Source: Bradyrhizobiaceae bacterium Ga0074131 (lineage in GTDB: Bacteria; Pseudomonadota; Alphaproteobacteria; Rhizobiales; Xanthobacteraceae). From it: a stretch of DNA of 64,000 bases. The first letter of the stretch is position 1; each line of letters starts with the position of its first letter. The notes beneath the pieces were generated by a model, which had not been told where the DNA came from, ran no database searches, and saw nothing but the letters and a program-made list of their open reading frames with translations. The DNA is taken from the NCBI GenBank assembly GCA_001464035.1, contig LNEC01000008.1, forward strand, positions 1 through 64,000, read 5' to 3'. Shown one piece after another: positions 16,491 through 26,321 of the stretch. A program made the position numbers and the translations under genes.

Positions 16491-18851
16491 ATGAACTTTC
16501 CAAAGCCTGCGATCCAGAACAACGGCGTTCTGCTGAAATCTGGAAGACGCCTTTTGCGAAAACCCGTCAAAATCTATGTCCTTTTTGGGGTACTTGCTCT
16601 CTGCAGCTGGATTACCGTGCCTGGAGAGGCGTGCGCTGCGGGTCGTCTGGGCGAATACCTTGGCAAGGCTGAGCCGGCGGAACTGGTTGCCGGTGCCAAT
16701 CGCTTCGGGCCGCCGCAGGGCGATCCCGCGATTGTGCCCGCGCTCAAGGGCGATCAGCTGCTCGGATTCGTCTACCTCAACTCCGACTTTGCCAATGCGA
16801 CCGGCTATTCCGGCAAGCCGATCCAGCTTCTGGTTGGCATCACGCCGAAAGGCGTAGTGACCGGCCTCAAGATGGTCGAGCACAAGGAGCCGATCGTTCT
16901 GCTCGGGATTCCTGAAAAGCGCGTTGTGGATGCCGTCAACAAGTTGATCGGCGCCGACATGGATAGCGTGGCGCGCGGAACCGCGCCCGCGCCTCAGGTC
17001 GACATCGTCAGCGGCGCGACGGTCACCGTGCTGGTGATGGGCGACAGCATCGTCCGCTCTGCGACCAAGCTCATCAAGGGTGGCCGCCTCGGCGGTCAGG
17101 GCAGCGTCGTCGCCAGTGCGGCGCCGCAAGTGAAGAAGGCAATCGATCCCGGCAAAGGCGAGATTCGCGACTGGGAGACCCTGGTCGGTGACGGATCCGT
17201 GCGCCGGCTGGTGCTTTCCGTCGACGACGTCAACAAGGCGTTCGAGAAAGCCGGCAACGCGGCAGCCGTCGCGCATCCGGAAGAGGGCGAACCTAACGAC
17301 ACCTTCATCGATCTTTATGTCGCCGACGTCGCCGTACCGGCCATCGGCCGCAGCCTGCTCGGCGACGACGGTTTCAATCGGCTGGCGGCCCGGCTCAAGC
17401 CCGGCCAGCAAGCCATCATCGTCGCCGGATCTGGACGCTACTCGTTCAAGGGGGCTGCCTATGTCCGCGGCGGTATCTTCGATCGCGTCGAACTGATCCA
17501 GGACACCAACAGCATCCGTTTCCGCGACCGCGATCACACCCGGCTGGGGGATCTCGCAGCCGAGGGCGCGCCACACTTTCCCGAAATCGCGCTGTTCGTG
17601 CTGCCGCCGGATTTCAGCTTCGATCCGACCGAACCCTGGGTGCTGCAGTTACTGGTCCAGCGCGTGGTCGGCGCCAAGGACAAGGCCTGGATCACCTTCG
17701 ATCTCGGCTACACGCTGCCGGACCTCCATATCAAGCGCGAGCCGGCAGCGCCGGCGCAGCAGCAGGCTGCAGCGCCAGCCGCATCGACGCCTACAACGCC
17801 GGCGGCCGCGTCGCGCGAGCCCGCGGCATCGTTCGTTGGCGAAGACGAGCCGCTGTGGATGAAGATCTGGCGCGGCAACGTCGTCAGTATCGGCATCACG
17901 ATCGCCGCGCTCGGTGCGTTGACGCTGATTTTCTTTTTCCAGAATAGCCTGGTCCGGCGTCCCCAGGTCTATGTCTGGGTCCGCCGCCTCTATCTGCTTT
18001 TCATTCTGGTGTGGCTCGGCTGGTATGCCAATGCCCAGCTCTCGGTGGTCAACGTCCTGACCTTCGCCAATTCGCTGCTGACCGGCTTCAGCTGGGAATA
18101 CTTCCTGTCGGCGCCGCTGATCTTCCTGCTCTGGGCCTCGATCGCGGCGGGATTGCTGTTCTGGGGGCGCGGACCGTTCTGCGGCTGGCTCTGCCCGTTC
18201 GGCGCGCTGCAGGAATTACTCAACAACATCGCCCAGGCGGTGAAAATCCCGCAATACCGGCTGCCATGGGGCCTGCACGAACGGTTGTGGCCGATCAAAT
18301 ATATCATATTCCTCGGCCTTTTCGGCATGTCGCTGTACTCGACCGCGTTCGCCGAGCAGCTGGCCGAGGTCGAGCCCTTCAAAACCGCGATCGTGTTGAA
18401 GTTCGCGCGCGAATGGCCCTACGTCATCTACGCCCTGACCACGCTTTCCGCCGGCCTGTTCGTCGAGCGGTTCTTCTGCCGCTATATGTGCCCGCTCGGC
18501 GCCGCGCTGGCGATTCCCGGACGCATCCGGATGTTCGAGTGGCTGCGGCGCTGGCCGGAATGCGGCACGCCCTGCCAGCGCTGCGCCAAGGAATGCCCGG
18601 TGCAGGCGATCCACCCCGAGGGTCATATCAACGTCAATGAGTGCATCTACTGCATGCATTGTCAGGAACTGTATTTCGACGATCACCGCTGCCCGCACAT
18701 GATCCAGGTGCGGCTGAAGCGCGAGAAACGCGACGCGCTGTCGTCGCCCTCGATGCGCAGCGGCGGCAAGGGCCCCAACACCATCATCACCGCCGGAGGC
18801 AAGCCGATCAACCTGCCGCCCGTCGGCGACGTCTCACCACCTGCAACCTGA
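16491..18851 (+). CDS. nosR: NosR, membrane flavo-iron-sulfur protein for N2O reduction
   Basis: The protein has 786 residues from ATG 16491. The N-terminal periplasmic FMN-binding domain (about 60-200) carries the flavinylation motif SGAT with Thr177. A Pro/Ala linker (about 415-450) leads to membrane helices with two CxxxCP motifs (CGWLCPFGALQELL, CRYMCPLGAALAIPGR). The end holds cytoplasmic 4Fe-4S clusters (CGTPCQRCAKECPVQAIHP, CIYCMHCQELYF). NosR feeds electrons to NosZ and is needed for its maturation. The FixK2 box position and the signal peptide KIYVLFGVLALCSWITVPG suggest that the true start may be TTG 16554. Start of nosRZDFYLX. Confidence 0.97.
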   Translation: MNFPKPAIQNNGVLLKSGRRLLRKPVKIYVLFGVLALCSWITVPGEACAAGRLGEYLGKAEPAELVAGANRFGPPQGDPAIVPALKGDQLLGFVYLNSDFANATGYSGKPIQLLVGITPKGVVTGLKMVEHKEPIVLLGIPEKRVVDAVNKLIGADMDSVARGTAPAPQVDIVSGATVTVLVMGDSIVRSATKLIKGGRLGGQGSVVASAAPQVKKAIDPGKGEIRDWETLVGDGSVRRLVLSVDDVNKAFEKAGNAAAVAHPEEGEPNDTFIDLYVADVAVPAIGRSLLGDDGFNRLAARLKPGQQAIIVAGSGRYSFKGAAYVRGGIFDRVELIQDTNSIRFRDRDHTRLGDLAAEGAPHFPEIALFVLPPDFSFDPTEPWVLQLLVQRVVGAKDKAWITFDLGYTLPDLHIKREPAAPAQQQAAAPAASTPTTPAAASREPAASFVGEDEPLWMKIWRGNVVSIGITIAALGALTLIFFFQNSLVRRPQVYVWVRRLYLLFILVWLGWYANAQLSVVNVLTFANSLLTGFSWEYFLSAPLIFLLWASIAAGLLFWGRGPFCGWLCPFGALQELLNNIAQAVKIPQYRLPWGLHERLWPIKYIIFLGLFGMSLYSTAFAEQLAEVEPFKTAIVLKFAREWPYVIYALTTLSAGLFVERFFCRYMCPLGAALAIPGRIRMFEWLRRWPECGTPCQRCAKECPVQAIHPEGHINVNECIYCMHCQELYFDDHRCPHMIQVRLKREKRDALSSPSMRSGGKGPNTIITAGGKPINLPPVGDVSPPAT

Positions 18852-18867
18852 AGCCTAGGAGGCTATT

Positions 18868-20829
18868 ATGAGCGACAACGAAAGTGAAAAGGGAAGAGGC
18901 GTCAGCCGGCGTACTCTGCTTGGAACGACCGCTGCGGCGGCGGGTATCGGTCTGGCCGGCGGTGTCGCGCTCGGCACCGACGGAAAGGGCGTTGTCGGCT
19001 CTGCCGATGCGCAGACCAAGACCGCCGCGCCGAAGGCGCCGGCCGCGCGGCCCGCGGTTCTGCACAAGGCGGAAGTGGCCCCCGGCGAGCTCGATGAATA
19101 CTATACCTTCTTCTCCAGCGGCCAGTCCGGCGAACTGCGTATCGTCGGCTTGCCGTCGATGCGCGAGTTGATGCGCGTTCCCGTGTTTAACCGCTGCAGC
19201 GCCACCGGTTGGGGCCAGACCAACGAAAGCCTCAAGGTGCTGACCGAGGGGCTGCTGCCCGAGACCCGCGAGTTCCTCAAGAGCCGCGGCGGCACCTACA
19301 TGAATGGCGACCTGCACCATCCGCACCTCACCTTCACCGACGGCACCTATGACGGCCGCTACGCCTTCATGAACGACAAGGCCAATACCCGCGTCGCGCG
19401 GGTGCGTCTCGACGTCATGAAGTGTGACAAGATCATCCAGCTGCCGAACCAGCACACCGTGCATGGTCTCCGCCTGCAGAAATACCCGCGTACCGGCTAT
19501 GTATTCGCCAATGGCGAGGACGGCGTGCCGATCCCGAACGACGGCAAGATCCTCGATGATCCCAAGCAGTATCACTCGATCTTCAGCGCGATCGACGCCG
19601 ACACCATGAAGGTGGCCTGGCAGGTGATGGTGGACGGCAATCTCGACAACGTCGATGCCGACTACCAGGGCAAGTACGCCTTCTCCACCTGCTACAATTC
19701 GGAAGAAGGCGTCACGCTCGCCGAGATGACCGCCAAGGAGCAGGACTGGGTCACCATCTTCAACATCAAGCGCATCGAGGAGGCGGTGAAGAAGGGCGAT
19801 TTCAAGGAAATGAACGGCGTGCCCGTCATCGACGGCCGCAAGGGCTCGAAGTACACGCGCTATGTCCCGGTTGCCAACAGCCCGCACGGCATGAACACCG
19901 CGCCCGACGGCATCCACGTCGTGGCGGCCGGAAAGCTCTCGCCGACCGTCACCGTGATGGACGTCCGGCTGTTCGACCAGCTGTTCGACGACAAGATCAA
20001 GCCGCGCGACGTCGTGGTCGCCGAGCCCGAACTCGGCCTCGGCCCGTTGCACACCGCCTATGACGGCAAGGGCAACGCCTATACGACGCTGTTCCTCGAC
20101 AGCCAGGTGGTCAAATGGAACATCGATCTCGCCAGGCGTGCCTTCAAGGGCGAGAAGGTCGATCCGATCATCCAGAAGCTCGACGTGCATTACCAGCCCG
20201 GGCACAACCATTCCTCGATGGGGCAAACCAAGGAGGCGGACGGAAAATGGCTGATCTCGCTCAACAAGTTTTCCAAGGACCGCTTCCTCAATGTCGGTCC
20301 CCTGAAGCCCGAGAACGACCAGCTGATCGACATCTCAGGCGACAAGATGAAGCTGGTGCATGACGGTCCGAGCTTCGCCGAACCCCATGACGCCACCATC
20401 GTCCACCGTTCCAAGATCAATCCGGTTTCGATCTGGGATCGCGCCGATCCGTTCTTTGCCGATGCGGTAAAGCAGGCCAAGGCCGACGGGATCAATCTCG
20501 AGGCCGATTCCAAGGTGGTCAGGGACGGCAACAAGGTTCGCGTCTACATGACCTCCACCGCGCCGGCGTTCGGGCTGGAGCAATTCCAGGTCAAGCAGGG
20601 CGACGAGGTCACCGTTTACGTCACCAATATCGACGCGGTGGAGGACCTGACGCATGGCTTCTGCATCGTGAACTACGGCGTCGCCATGGAGGTGGCGCCG
20701 ATGGCCACGGCCTCGGTGACGTTCAAGGCGGACACCGCCGGCGTCTATTGGTACTATTGTCAGTGGTTCTGTCACGCCATGCACATGGAAATGAAGGGCC
20801 GCATGTTCGTCGAGCCCAAGACGGCTTGA
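18868..20829 (+). CDS. nosZ: Nitrous-oxide reductase NosZ (clade I, TAT-exported)
   Basis: The 653-residue precursor has a twin-arginine signal ([20 protein letters not shown]). The beta-propeller holds the CuZ histidines in [31 protein letters not shown] and EPHDA. The C-terminal cupredoxin domain holds the CuA site [16 protein letters not shown], with Cys631, Cys635, His639 and Met642. It reduces N2O to N2 in the periplasm as the last step of denitrification. Twin-arginine export and the nosRZDFYLX order indicate clade I. AGGAGG precedes the ATG and the gap to nosR is 16 bases. All copper ligands appear present, so the enzyme should be active. Confidence 0.98.
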   Translation: MSDNESEKGRGVSRRTLLGTTAAAAGIGLAGGVALGTDGKGVVGSADAQTKTAAPKAPAARPAVLHKAEVAPGELDEYYTFFSSGQSGELRIVGLPSMRELMRVPVFNRCSATGWGQTNESLKVLTEGLLPETREFLKSRGGTYMNGDLHHPHLTFTDGTYDGRYAFMNDKANTRVARVRLDVMKCDKIIQLPNQHTVHGLRLQKYPRTGYVFANGEDGVPIPNDGKILDDPKQYHSIFSAIDADTMKVAWQVMVDGNLDNVDADYQGKYAFSTCYNSEEGVTLAEMTAKEQDWVTIFNIKRIEEAVKKGDFKEMNGVPVIDGRKGSKYTRYVPVANSPHGMNTAPDGIHVVAAGKLSPTVTVMDVRLFDQLFDDKIKPRDVVVAEPELGLGPLHTAYDGKGNAYTTLFLDSQVVKWNIDLARRAFKGEKVDPIIQKLDVHYQPGHNHSSMGQTKEADGKWLISLNKFSKDRFLNVGPLKPENDQLIDISGDKMKLVHDGPSFAEPHDATIVHRSKINPVSIWDRADPFFADAVKQAKADGINLEADSKVVRDGNKVRVYMTSTAPAFGLEQFQVKQGDEVTVYVTNIDAVEDLTHGFCIVNYGVAMEVAPMATASVTFKADTAGVYWYYCQWFCHAMHMEMKGRMFVEPKTA

Positions 20830-20837
20830 GGCGGGAC

Positions 20838-22199
20838 GTGTTCTTCCTCTGGCGCATGCTTCCGGCGGCGATCCTCGCCGCCGGAGTTCCGGGCTTCGCG
20901 GTTGCGGAGACGATCAAGGCTGTTCCCGAACAGCCGCTGCAGGTTGTGCTCGACCGGGCCAAGGACGGCGACGTCATCGAGCTCGCGCCGGGCGAATACA
21001 GGGGCGCGATCAGGATCGAGCAGCGCGTGGTATTGAGCGGACGGCCGGGCGCGGTGCTCGACGGCGGCGGGATCGGCAACGTCGTCACGGTGACGGCCGC
21101 GGATGTCACCATCCGCGGCCTAACAATCCGGGGATCGGGCCACGATCTGGAGAAGATGGATTCCGGCGTGTTCCTGGAGAAGACCGCGCAACGCGCGCTG
21201 GTCGAAAACAATCGCTTCGAAGGTAATTTGTACGGGGTCTATGTCCATGGCGCGACAGGGTCGCGCGTGCTGCGCAACATCGTCGACGGCATTCAGGGAG
21301 GGCGCCGCAACGAGGCCGGCAACGGCGTCTCGGTCTGGAACGCCCCGGATGTCACCATTGCCGAGAACAGCTTTCGCTACGGGCGCGACGGCATCTTCAC
21401 GATCTCCAGCCGCAAGGACCGCTTTCTCGACAACCGCTTCGAGCAGGTGCGGTTCGCGGTGCACTACATGTACACCAACGACAGCGAGGTCAGCGGCAAC
21501 GTGTCCATCGGCAATCACGTCGGCTTTGCCATCATGTTTTCGAACCGGCTGATCATCCGCAACAATATCAGCGATCGCGACCGCGACTACGGCATGCTGT
21601 TCAACTACGCCAATTACGCCGAGATCGACGGCAACTGGGTCAACGGCGGCTCGCTCGACAACATTGCGGGCAGCCGGGACGAAGGCCCGGCCGAGGAGCG
21701 TGGCATGCTGCCGGAGCCGAAGCCGGAACCGGGCCTGCGCAGCGGGCCTGGAAAATGTGTCTTCATCTACAACACCAACCACAACAAGTTCCGCAACAAT
21801 TGGTTCGAGCGCTGCGGCATCGGCGTGCATTTCACGGCCGGCTCCGAGGGCAACGAGATCACCGGCAACGCCTTTGTCGCCAACCGGAACCAGGTGAAGT
21901 ATGTCGGCACCCGCGACCTCGACTGGTCGAAGGGCGGCCGCGGCAATTACTGGAGCGACAATCCGGCGTTCGATCTCAACGGCGACGGCATCGCCGACAC
22001 CGCCTACCGCCCCAACGATCTGGTCGACCGGGTGTTGTGGACCGCGCCGTCGGCGAAGGTGCTGATCAACAGTCCCGCGGTGCAGGTGCTGCGCTGGGCG
22101 CAGGCGCAGTTTCCAGCACTCTATCCTGGCGGAGTCGTCGATAGCCGTCCCCTGATCGCGCCGCCGCCGAAACCCTCAGCGACCCGGAGCCTGCGATGA
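20838..22199 (+). CDS. nosD: NosD, periplasmic copper-site maturation protein
   Basis: I chose GTG 20838, 8 bases after the nosZ stop, because GAGGCGGGA precedes it and it gives a clean signal peptide (FFLWRMLPAAILAAGVPGFA). The mature part of this 453-residue protein is a right-handed parallel beta-helix (CASH/NosD type) with repeats such as NNRFEGNLYGVYVHGA, ENSFRYGRDGIFTI and RNNISDRDRDYGMLF. NosD works with the NosFY ABC transporter to deliver material for the CuZ cluster. The frame is open further upstream inside nosZ, but that part is not protein-like. Confidence 0.95.
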   Translation: MFFLWRMLPAAILAAGVPGFAVAETIKAVPEQPLQVVLDRAKDGDVIELAPGEYRGAIRIEQRVVLSGRPGAVLDGGGIGNVVTVTAADVTIRGLTIRGSGHDLEKMDSGVFLEKTAQRALVENNRFEGNLYGVYVHGATGSRVLRNIVDGIQGGRRNEAGNGVSVWNAPDVTIAENSFRYGRDGIFTISSRKDRFLDNRFEQVRFAVHYMYTNDSEVSGNVSIGNHVGFAIMFSNRLIIRNNISDRDRDYGMLFNYANYAEIDGNWVNGGSLDNIAGSRDEGPAEERGMLPEPKPEPGLRSGPGKCVFIYNTNHNKFRNNWFERCGIGVHFTAGSEGNEITGNAFVANRNQVKYVGTRDLDWSKGGRGNYWSDNPAFDLNGDGIADTAYRPNDLVDRVLWTAPSAKVLINSPAVQVLRWAQAQFPALYPGGVVDSRPLIAPPPKPSATRSLR

Positions 22200-23101
22200 A
22201 CGTTACGGTCGCCATCAAGGGCGTGGAGAAGAGCTACGGCGCGGTCAAGGCGCTGCGCAACGTCTCGTTCGACCTCGGCCCCGGACGGCTGAGCGCGCTG
22301 GTCGGCCACAACGGCGCCGGCAAGACCACGCTGATCAAGCTGATGCTCGGCCTCATTCACGCCGAGCGTGGTGCGGTCCGCGTGCTGGACGAGGATCCGG
22401 GGGCCGGCGAGTTCTCGGCGCGCCGCCAGCTCGGCTATCTGCCGGAGAATGTCGCATTCAACGCCGCCTTAACCGGGCGCGAAACGCTGGGGTTCTACGC
22501 GCGGCTGAAGCAGATCAAGGCCGCCTCGGCATGGCCGCTGCTTGACCGCGTCGGTCTGATGCATGCCGCCGATCGCAGGGTCGGGACCTACTCCAAGGGC
22601 ATGCGCCAACGCCTCGGCCTGGCCCAGGCGCTGCTGGGGCGGCCGCGCGTGTTGCTGCTGGACGAGCCGACCACGGGGCTCGATCCCGCGCTGCGCCAGA
22701 CCTTTTACGAGATCCTTGGCGAATTGCGCGACGACGGCGCCACCGTCCTGATCTCCTCGCACGCGCTCAATGAGCTCGAGGATCGCGCCGAGCATGTCCT
22801 GATCATGAACCGGGGGCTTCTGGTCGCGCAGGGGACGCTCTCGGAACTGCGCTCGATCTCGCAACTGCCGATCCGGGTTTCCCTGGATCTGGCGCCCGCC
22901 GACAATGGCGCGCCGCCGGCGTGGATGAACGGGGCGAGTGTCGCGAGCCCGCACGGCCGCATCATGCTGGTGCCCGACGAGGCCAGCAAGATGGAGCTGC
23001 TGCGCGTCGCGGCCAATGACCCCCGCGTCACCAATATCGAGATCGCGGCGCCGACGCTCGACGATCTCTATGCCCATTTTCTCCGGGAGAATGCCGCGTG
23101 A
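22196..23101 (+). CDS. nosF: NosF, ABC transporter ATPase
   Basis: The 301-residue ATPase has Walker A GHNGAGKTT (37-45), the signature YSKGMRQRLGLAQALL, Walker B VLLLDEPTTGLDP and the switch histidine in ISSHALNEL. It pairs with NosY as the membrane ABC complex that serves NosD. The ATGA overlap with nosD and the 4-base overlap with nosY show translational coupling. Confidence 0.97.
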   Translation: MNVTVAIKGVEKSYGAVKALRNVSFDLGPGRLSALVGHNGAGKTTLIKLMLGLIHAERGAVRVLDEDPGAGEFSARRQLGYLPENVAFNAALTGRETLGFYARLKQIKAASAWPLLDRVGLMHAADRRVGTYSKGMRQRLGLAQALLGRPRVLLLDEPTTGLDPALRQTFYEILGELRDDGATVLISSHALNELEDRAEHVLIMNRGLLVAQGTLSELRSISQLPIRVSLDLAPADNGAPPAWMNGASVASPHGRIMLVPDEASKMELLRVAANDPRVTNIEIAAPTLDDLYAHFLRENAA

Positions 23102-23925
23102 GGAACATCGTCATCATAGCGGCCAAGGAAATCAGGGAAGGGCTGCGCAACCGCTGGGTGCTCGCGACGACGCTGCTGCTGGCCGCACTGTCGCTGTCGC
23201 TGACCTTCCTCGGCAGCGCGCCGACCGGCAATGTCGGCGCCGGCGCGCTCGACGTCGTGGTGGTCAGCCTGTCCAGTCTCACCATCTTTCTGCTGCCCTT
23301 GATTGCGCTTTTGATTTCGCATGACGCGGTGGTCGGCGAGATGGAGCGCGGCACCATGATCCTGCTGCTCAGCTATCCGGTCGGCCGTTACCAGGTCATC
23401 CTCGGGAAATTCTGCGGGCACGTGCTGATCCTCGCCTTCGCCACGGTGATCGGCTATGGCTCGGCGGCGGCGGCCCTCGCCATGTCGGGCGCCTCGGTGC
23501 TGGCGGCGAGTTGGTACGCCTTCGCCTCCATGCTCGGGACCTCGATCCTGCTCGGCGCGGTGTTTGTCGCGCTTGGATATCTGATCAGCAGCCTGGTGCG
23601 CGATCGCGGCACCGCTGCAGGCATTTCGGTCGGCATCTGGCTGTTGATGGTGCTGGTGTTCGACATGGCGCTGCTCGGCATCCTGGTAGTCGATCAGGGG
23701 CGCATCGTCACGTCGTCCGTGCTCGAGGCGCTGCTGTTCCTCAATCCCACCGATCTCTATCGCCTGACCAACCTGACTGGCTTCAACGTCAGCCAGTTCT
23801 CCGGCATGGCCGGATTGGCGGGCACCGCGAGCACGGGCATCGGCGCGTTGCTGTTGGGGCTTTTGGTCTGGATCGCCGCTCCGCTGGGGCTCGCCACCGC
23901 ATTCTTCGCGCGGAGGGAGTTATGA
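23098..23925 (+). CDS. nosY: NosY, ABC transporter permease
   Basis: The 275-residue protein has six or so hydrophobic segments. It opens with the typical MRNIVIIAAKEIREGLRNRW of ABC-2 type permeases, then SSLTIFLLPLIALLIS and GTMILLLSYPVGRYQVILGK, the conserved cytoplasmic coupling region. The start is at the GTG/ATG that overlaps the nosF stop. It forms the membrane channel of the NosFY complex. Confidence 0.95.
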   Translation: MRNIVIIAAKEIREGLRNRWVLATTLLLAALSLSLTFLGSAPTGNVGAGALDVVVVSLSSLTIFLLPLIALLISHDAVVGEMERGTMILLLSYPVGRYQVILGKFCGHVLILAFATVIGYGSAAAALAMSGASVLAASWYAFASMLGTSILLGAVFVALGYLISSLVRDRGTAAGISVGIWLLMVLVFDMALLGILVVDQGRIVTSSVLEALLFLNPTDLYRLTNLTGFNVSQFSGMAGLAGTASTGIGALLLGLLVWIAAPLGLATAFFARREL

Positions 23926-24470
23926 CCCTGCGAATCCTCGTCGCCTTTCTCGCCGCCATCCTTCTCGCGGGATGCAATCAGGACGCGGCCAAGTCGGTCG
24001 TGCCGCCGCCGGTGGCGCTCAACAGCGACGCCATGGGCGTGTTCTGCGGCATGAACCTGCTCGAACATCCCGGACCGAAAGGCCAGATCATCACGGCGGG
24101 CCGGATCGATCCGTTCTGGTTCACTTCGGTCCGCGACTCCGTGGCCTTCACCTTGATGCCCGACCAGCCCCGCGATATCCGGGCGATCTATGTGTCGGAC
24201 ATGGCGCGGGCGACAAGCTGGGAAGATCCGGGCGCCACCAACTGGGTCGACGCGCGCAAGGCATTCTTCGTGATTGAAAGCCGCAAGCAGGGCGGCATGG
24301 GTGCCGCCGAGGCGGTGCCGTTTGGAAATCGCGAGGCCGCCGACGCCTTTGCCGCCGCCAATGGCGGCAGGGTGGTGACGTTGACGGAAATTCCCGATGC
24401 CTATGTGCTCGGCAGCGACGCGCCCGGCGACCAGAGCCGGCATGACCGTCCGGATGTGCGGACCAACTGA
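23922..24470 (+). CDS. nosL: NosL, copper chaperone lipoprotein
   Basis: The 182-residue lipoprotein has the lipobox LLAGC (Cys18) and the copper-binding CGM of VFCGMNLLEH. The body (FTSVRDSVAFTLMPDQP, SWEDPGATNWVDARKAFFV) matches NosL, which binds Cu(I) at the outer membrane and hands it to NosZ. The ATG overlaps the nosY stop (ATGA). The frame is open upstream inside nosY, but the lipoprotein start fixes the gene. Confidence 0.96.
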   Translation: MTLRILVAFLAAILLAGCNQDAAKSVVPPPVALNSDAMGVFCGMNLLEHPGPKGQIITAGRIDPFWFTSVRDSVAFTLMPDQPRDIRAIYVSDMARATSWEDPGATNWVDARKAFFVIESRKQGGMGAAEAVPFGNREAADAFAAANGGRVVTLTEIPDAYVLGSDAPGDQSRHDRPDVRTN

Positions 24471-24482
24471 CGGGACCAGCAG

Positions 24483-25481
24483 ATGCTCGAGCAAAAACTC
24501 ACCCGCCGGCGCATGATCGTCATTGCCGCGAGCGCGGCCGGTTCGGCGCTCCTCGCTGGCAGCCGCTTCGCGCGCGCCAATGCACCCGTACGCTGGCGCG
24601 GCTCGGCGCTCGGCGCCCAGGTGTCGATCGAGATTCATCACCCCGACAGGGCCGAGGCCGAACGGCTGGTCGAGCGATCTGTGCTGGATGTGCGTCGGCT
24701 GGAGCAGCAGTTCAGCCTGTATCGCGCGGATTCGGCGATTTGCGCCCTCAACCGCACCGGCATCCTTGTGGCTCCCGACACGGATATGGTGACGCTGCTG
24801 CAGGCATCTTTGTCGTTTGCGGGGATCACCGGGGGCGCGTTCGATCCGACGGTGCAGCCACTGTGGCGGCTCCATGCGGATCATTTTGCGCCGGGGCGGC
24901 CGGACAGCGACGGGCCGTCGCCGCATGCGTTGGCCGAAGCGCTGGCGAAAGTGGGATACACTGGCCTGCGGGTCGGCGCGGACCGCATCGCTCTGGCGCG
25001 GCGCGGCGCGGCAATCACGCTGAACGGCATCGCGCAGGGCTACGCCACCGATCGCGTCGTCGAGCGGCTGCGCCAGGCGGGCCTGTCGACCACCCTGGTC
25101 GATATGGGCGAGATACGGGCGATCGGTGCGAGACCTGAGGGGACGCCGTGGCGCGTCGGCCTCGGCGATCCCGAGCGGCCGGGCACGATCACCGAAACCG
25201 TCGACCTGGTCGACCGCGCCATCGCGACGTCGGCGGGCGCCGGCTTCCGGTTCGATCCCAGCGGCCGCTTTACGCATCTGTTCGATCCGGCGACCGGGCG
25301 CAGTCCGCAGCTCTACAGTACGGTAAGTGTGGTAGCGCCGACCGCCACCGAAGCGGATGCGCTGTCGACCGCATTCAGCCTGATGCCGTGGCCCGATATC
25401 GCAGACATCGTGGCCGTCAGGCCCAACGTGCAGGCGCGCATTGTCGACGCGGGCGGAACTTTGATGGTATGTGGGGCTTGA
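24483..25481 (+). CDS. nosX: NosX, FAD:protein FMN transferase (ApbE family)
   Basis: The 332-residue protein carries a twin-arginine signal (LTRRRMIVIAASAAGSALLA). The ApbE domain shows RLEQQFSLYRADSAICALN, FDPTVQPLWRLH, LNGIAQGYATDRVVERLR, VDMGEIRAIG and the end motif TATEADALSTAF. These enzymes attach FMN from FAD to a Thr of the partner protein; here the expected target is Thr177 of NosR. Position at the end of nosRZDFYL agrees. The gap to nosL is 12 bases. Confidence 0.95.
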   Translation: MLEQKLTRRRMIVIAASAAGSALLAGSRFARANAPVRWRGSALGAQVSIEIHHPDRAEAERLVERSVLDVRRLEQQFSLYRADSAICALNRTGILVAPDTDMVTLLQASLSFAGITGGAFDPTVQPLWRLHADHFAPGRPDSDGPSPHALAEALAKVGYTGLRVGADRIALARRGAAITLNGIAQGYATDRVVERLRQAGLSTTLVDMGEIRAIGARPEGTPWRVGLGDPERPGTITETVDLVDRAIATSAGAGFRFDPSGRFTHLFDPATGRSPQLYSTVSVVAPTATEADALSTAFSLMPWPDIADIVAVRPNVQARIVDAGGTLMVCGA

Positions 25482-25493
25482 GAGATGTCGGTT

Positions 25494-25543
25494 GGCCGGC
25501 CATCCGAAAGTCGGATCGACAGCGTGGCCCTGGCCGGCCAGGG
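25494..25543. promoter_or_regulatory. Twin TGGCCGGCCA palindromes before the cytochrome c gene
   Basis: TGGCCGGCCA occurs at 25494-25503 and again at 25531-25540, the second inside the 16-bp palindrome CCCTGGCCGGCCAGGG (25528-25543). Centre spacing is 37 bases. They fill the 101-base gap between nosX and the cytochrome c gene. They may be protein-binding sites or an RNA hairpin that separates the two transcripts. Confidence 0.4.
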
Positions 25544-25582
25544 ATTTTCGGCTCCCAAAGGGCCATCAAACAGGAGAACAGG

Positions 25583-25966
25583 ATGCGAGGGTTTGTTTTC
25601 GTTGCACTTTTGGCGGTCGCCGGCGCTGGCGAAGTCAGAGCTCAGGATGCCGCGGCTGGCGAGAAGGTGTTCGGCGTATGCAAGGCCTGCCACCAGATCG
25701 GCGAGACCGCGAAGAACAGCGTTGGGCCGCAGCTCAACGGCATCATCGGCCGTCCGGCCGGCACCGTCCCCGGCTACAACTATACGGCCGCCAACAAGAA
25801 TTCCGGACTCACCTGGGACGAGGCCACCTTCCGCGAATACATCAAGGACCCCAAGGCGAAGATCCCGGGCACCAAGATGATCTATGCCGGCCTGAAGGAC
25901 GAGCAACGAACCAACGACCTGATCGCCTATCTCAAGCAGTTTGATGCAGACGGGAAGAAGAAATAG
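25583..25966 (+). CDS. Class I c-type cytochrome (cytochrome c2/c550-like)
   Basis: The 127-residue precursor has a signal peptide (MRGFVFVALLAVAGAGEVRA), then CKACH (Cys33, Cys36, His37) for haem c and Met99 in IPGTKMIYAGL as the sixth ligand. The body (GPQLNGIIGRPAG, YTAANKNSGLTWDEATF) is standard for mitochondrial-type cytochromes c. It follows nosX in the same direction, so it may donate electrons to NosZ. It could also take electrons from the convergent sulfite dehydrogenase. Confidence 0.93.
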   Translation: MRGFVFVALLAVAGAGEVRAQDAAAGEKVFGVCKACHQIGETAKNSVGPQLNGIIGRPAGTVPGYNYTAANKNSGLTWDEATFREYIKDPKAKIPGTKMIYAGLKDEQRTNDLIAYLKQFDADGKKK

Positions 25967-25970
25967 GACC

Positions 25971-26321
25971 TCACTTCGCGAACGGGTTCTGCCAGCCGCC
26001 ACGGGCGGCTGGCGCTCGCGGCGGATATACCCTTTCGAGATAGTCCAGCACCGTCGCGCGATCCTTGTCGTCGAGCGCGGGCATGTTGTGACGCCGGATC
26101 ATCAGGTTGATGGAATCGTCCCATTGCGCGCGCGTCATGCCCTGCTGCGCCACCAGCTTGAAGCCATGGCAGGCGGTGCAGGCATAGAAGGTTTCATCGC
26201 GGCCGGCGCCGGCCGGAAAATCCTCCGGGTTCTCGTCGCGAGGCGTGAAGGTAGATTGCGCCGTCGCGGGCGCCATCCACAGCAGGCCCGCCATCAACGC
26301 CAGCGCTAAACGGAACATCAA
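25971..26321 (-). CDS. sorB: Cytochrome c subunit of sulfite dehydrogenase (SorB-like)
   Basis: The 116-residue precursor has a signal peptide ending at ATAQ (about residue 22), then CTACH (Cys48, Cys51, His52) and Met80 in RRHNMPALDDKDRATVLDYL as the likely axial ligand. It overlaps the sorA stop by 4 bases. This is the arrangement of SorAB sulfite:cytochrome c oxidoreductases, where SorB takes electrons from the molybdenum centre. It ends only 4 bases from the convergent class I cytochrome gene. Confidence 0.88.
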   Translation of the reverse strand: MMFRLALALMAGLLWMAPATAQSTFTPRDENPEDFPAGAGRDETFYACTACHGFKLVAQQGMTRAQWDDSINLMIRRHNMPALDDKDRATVLDYLERVYPPRAPAARGGWQNPFAK

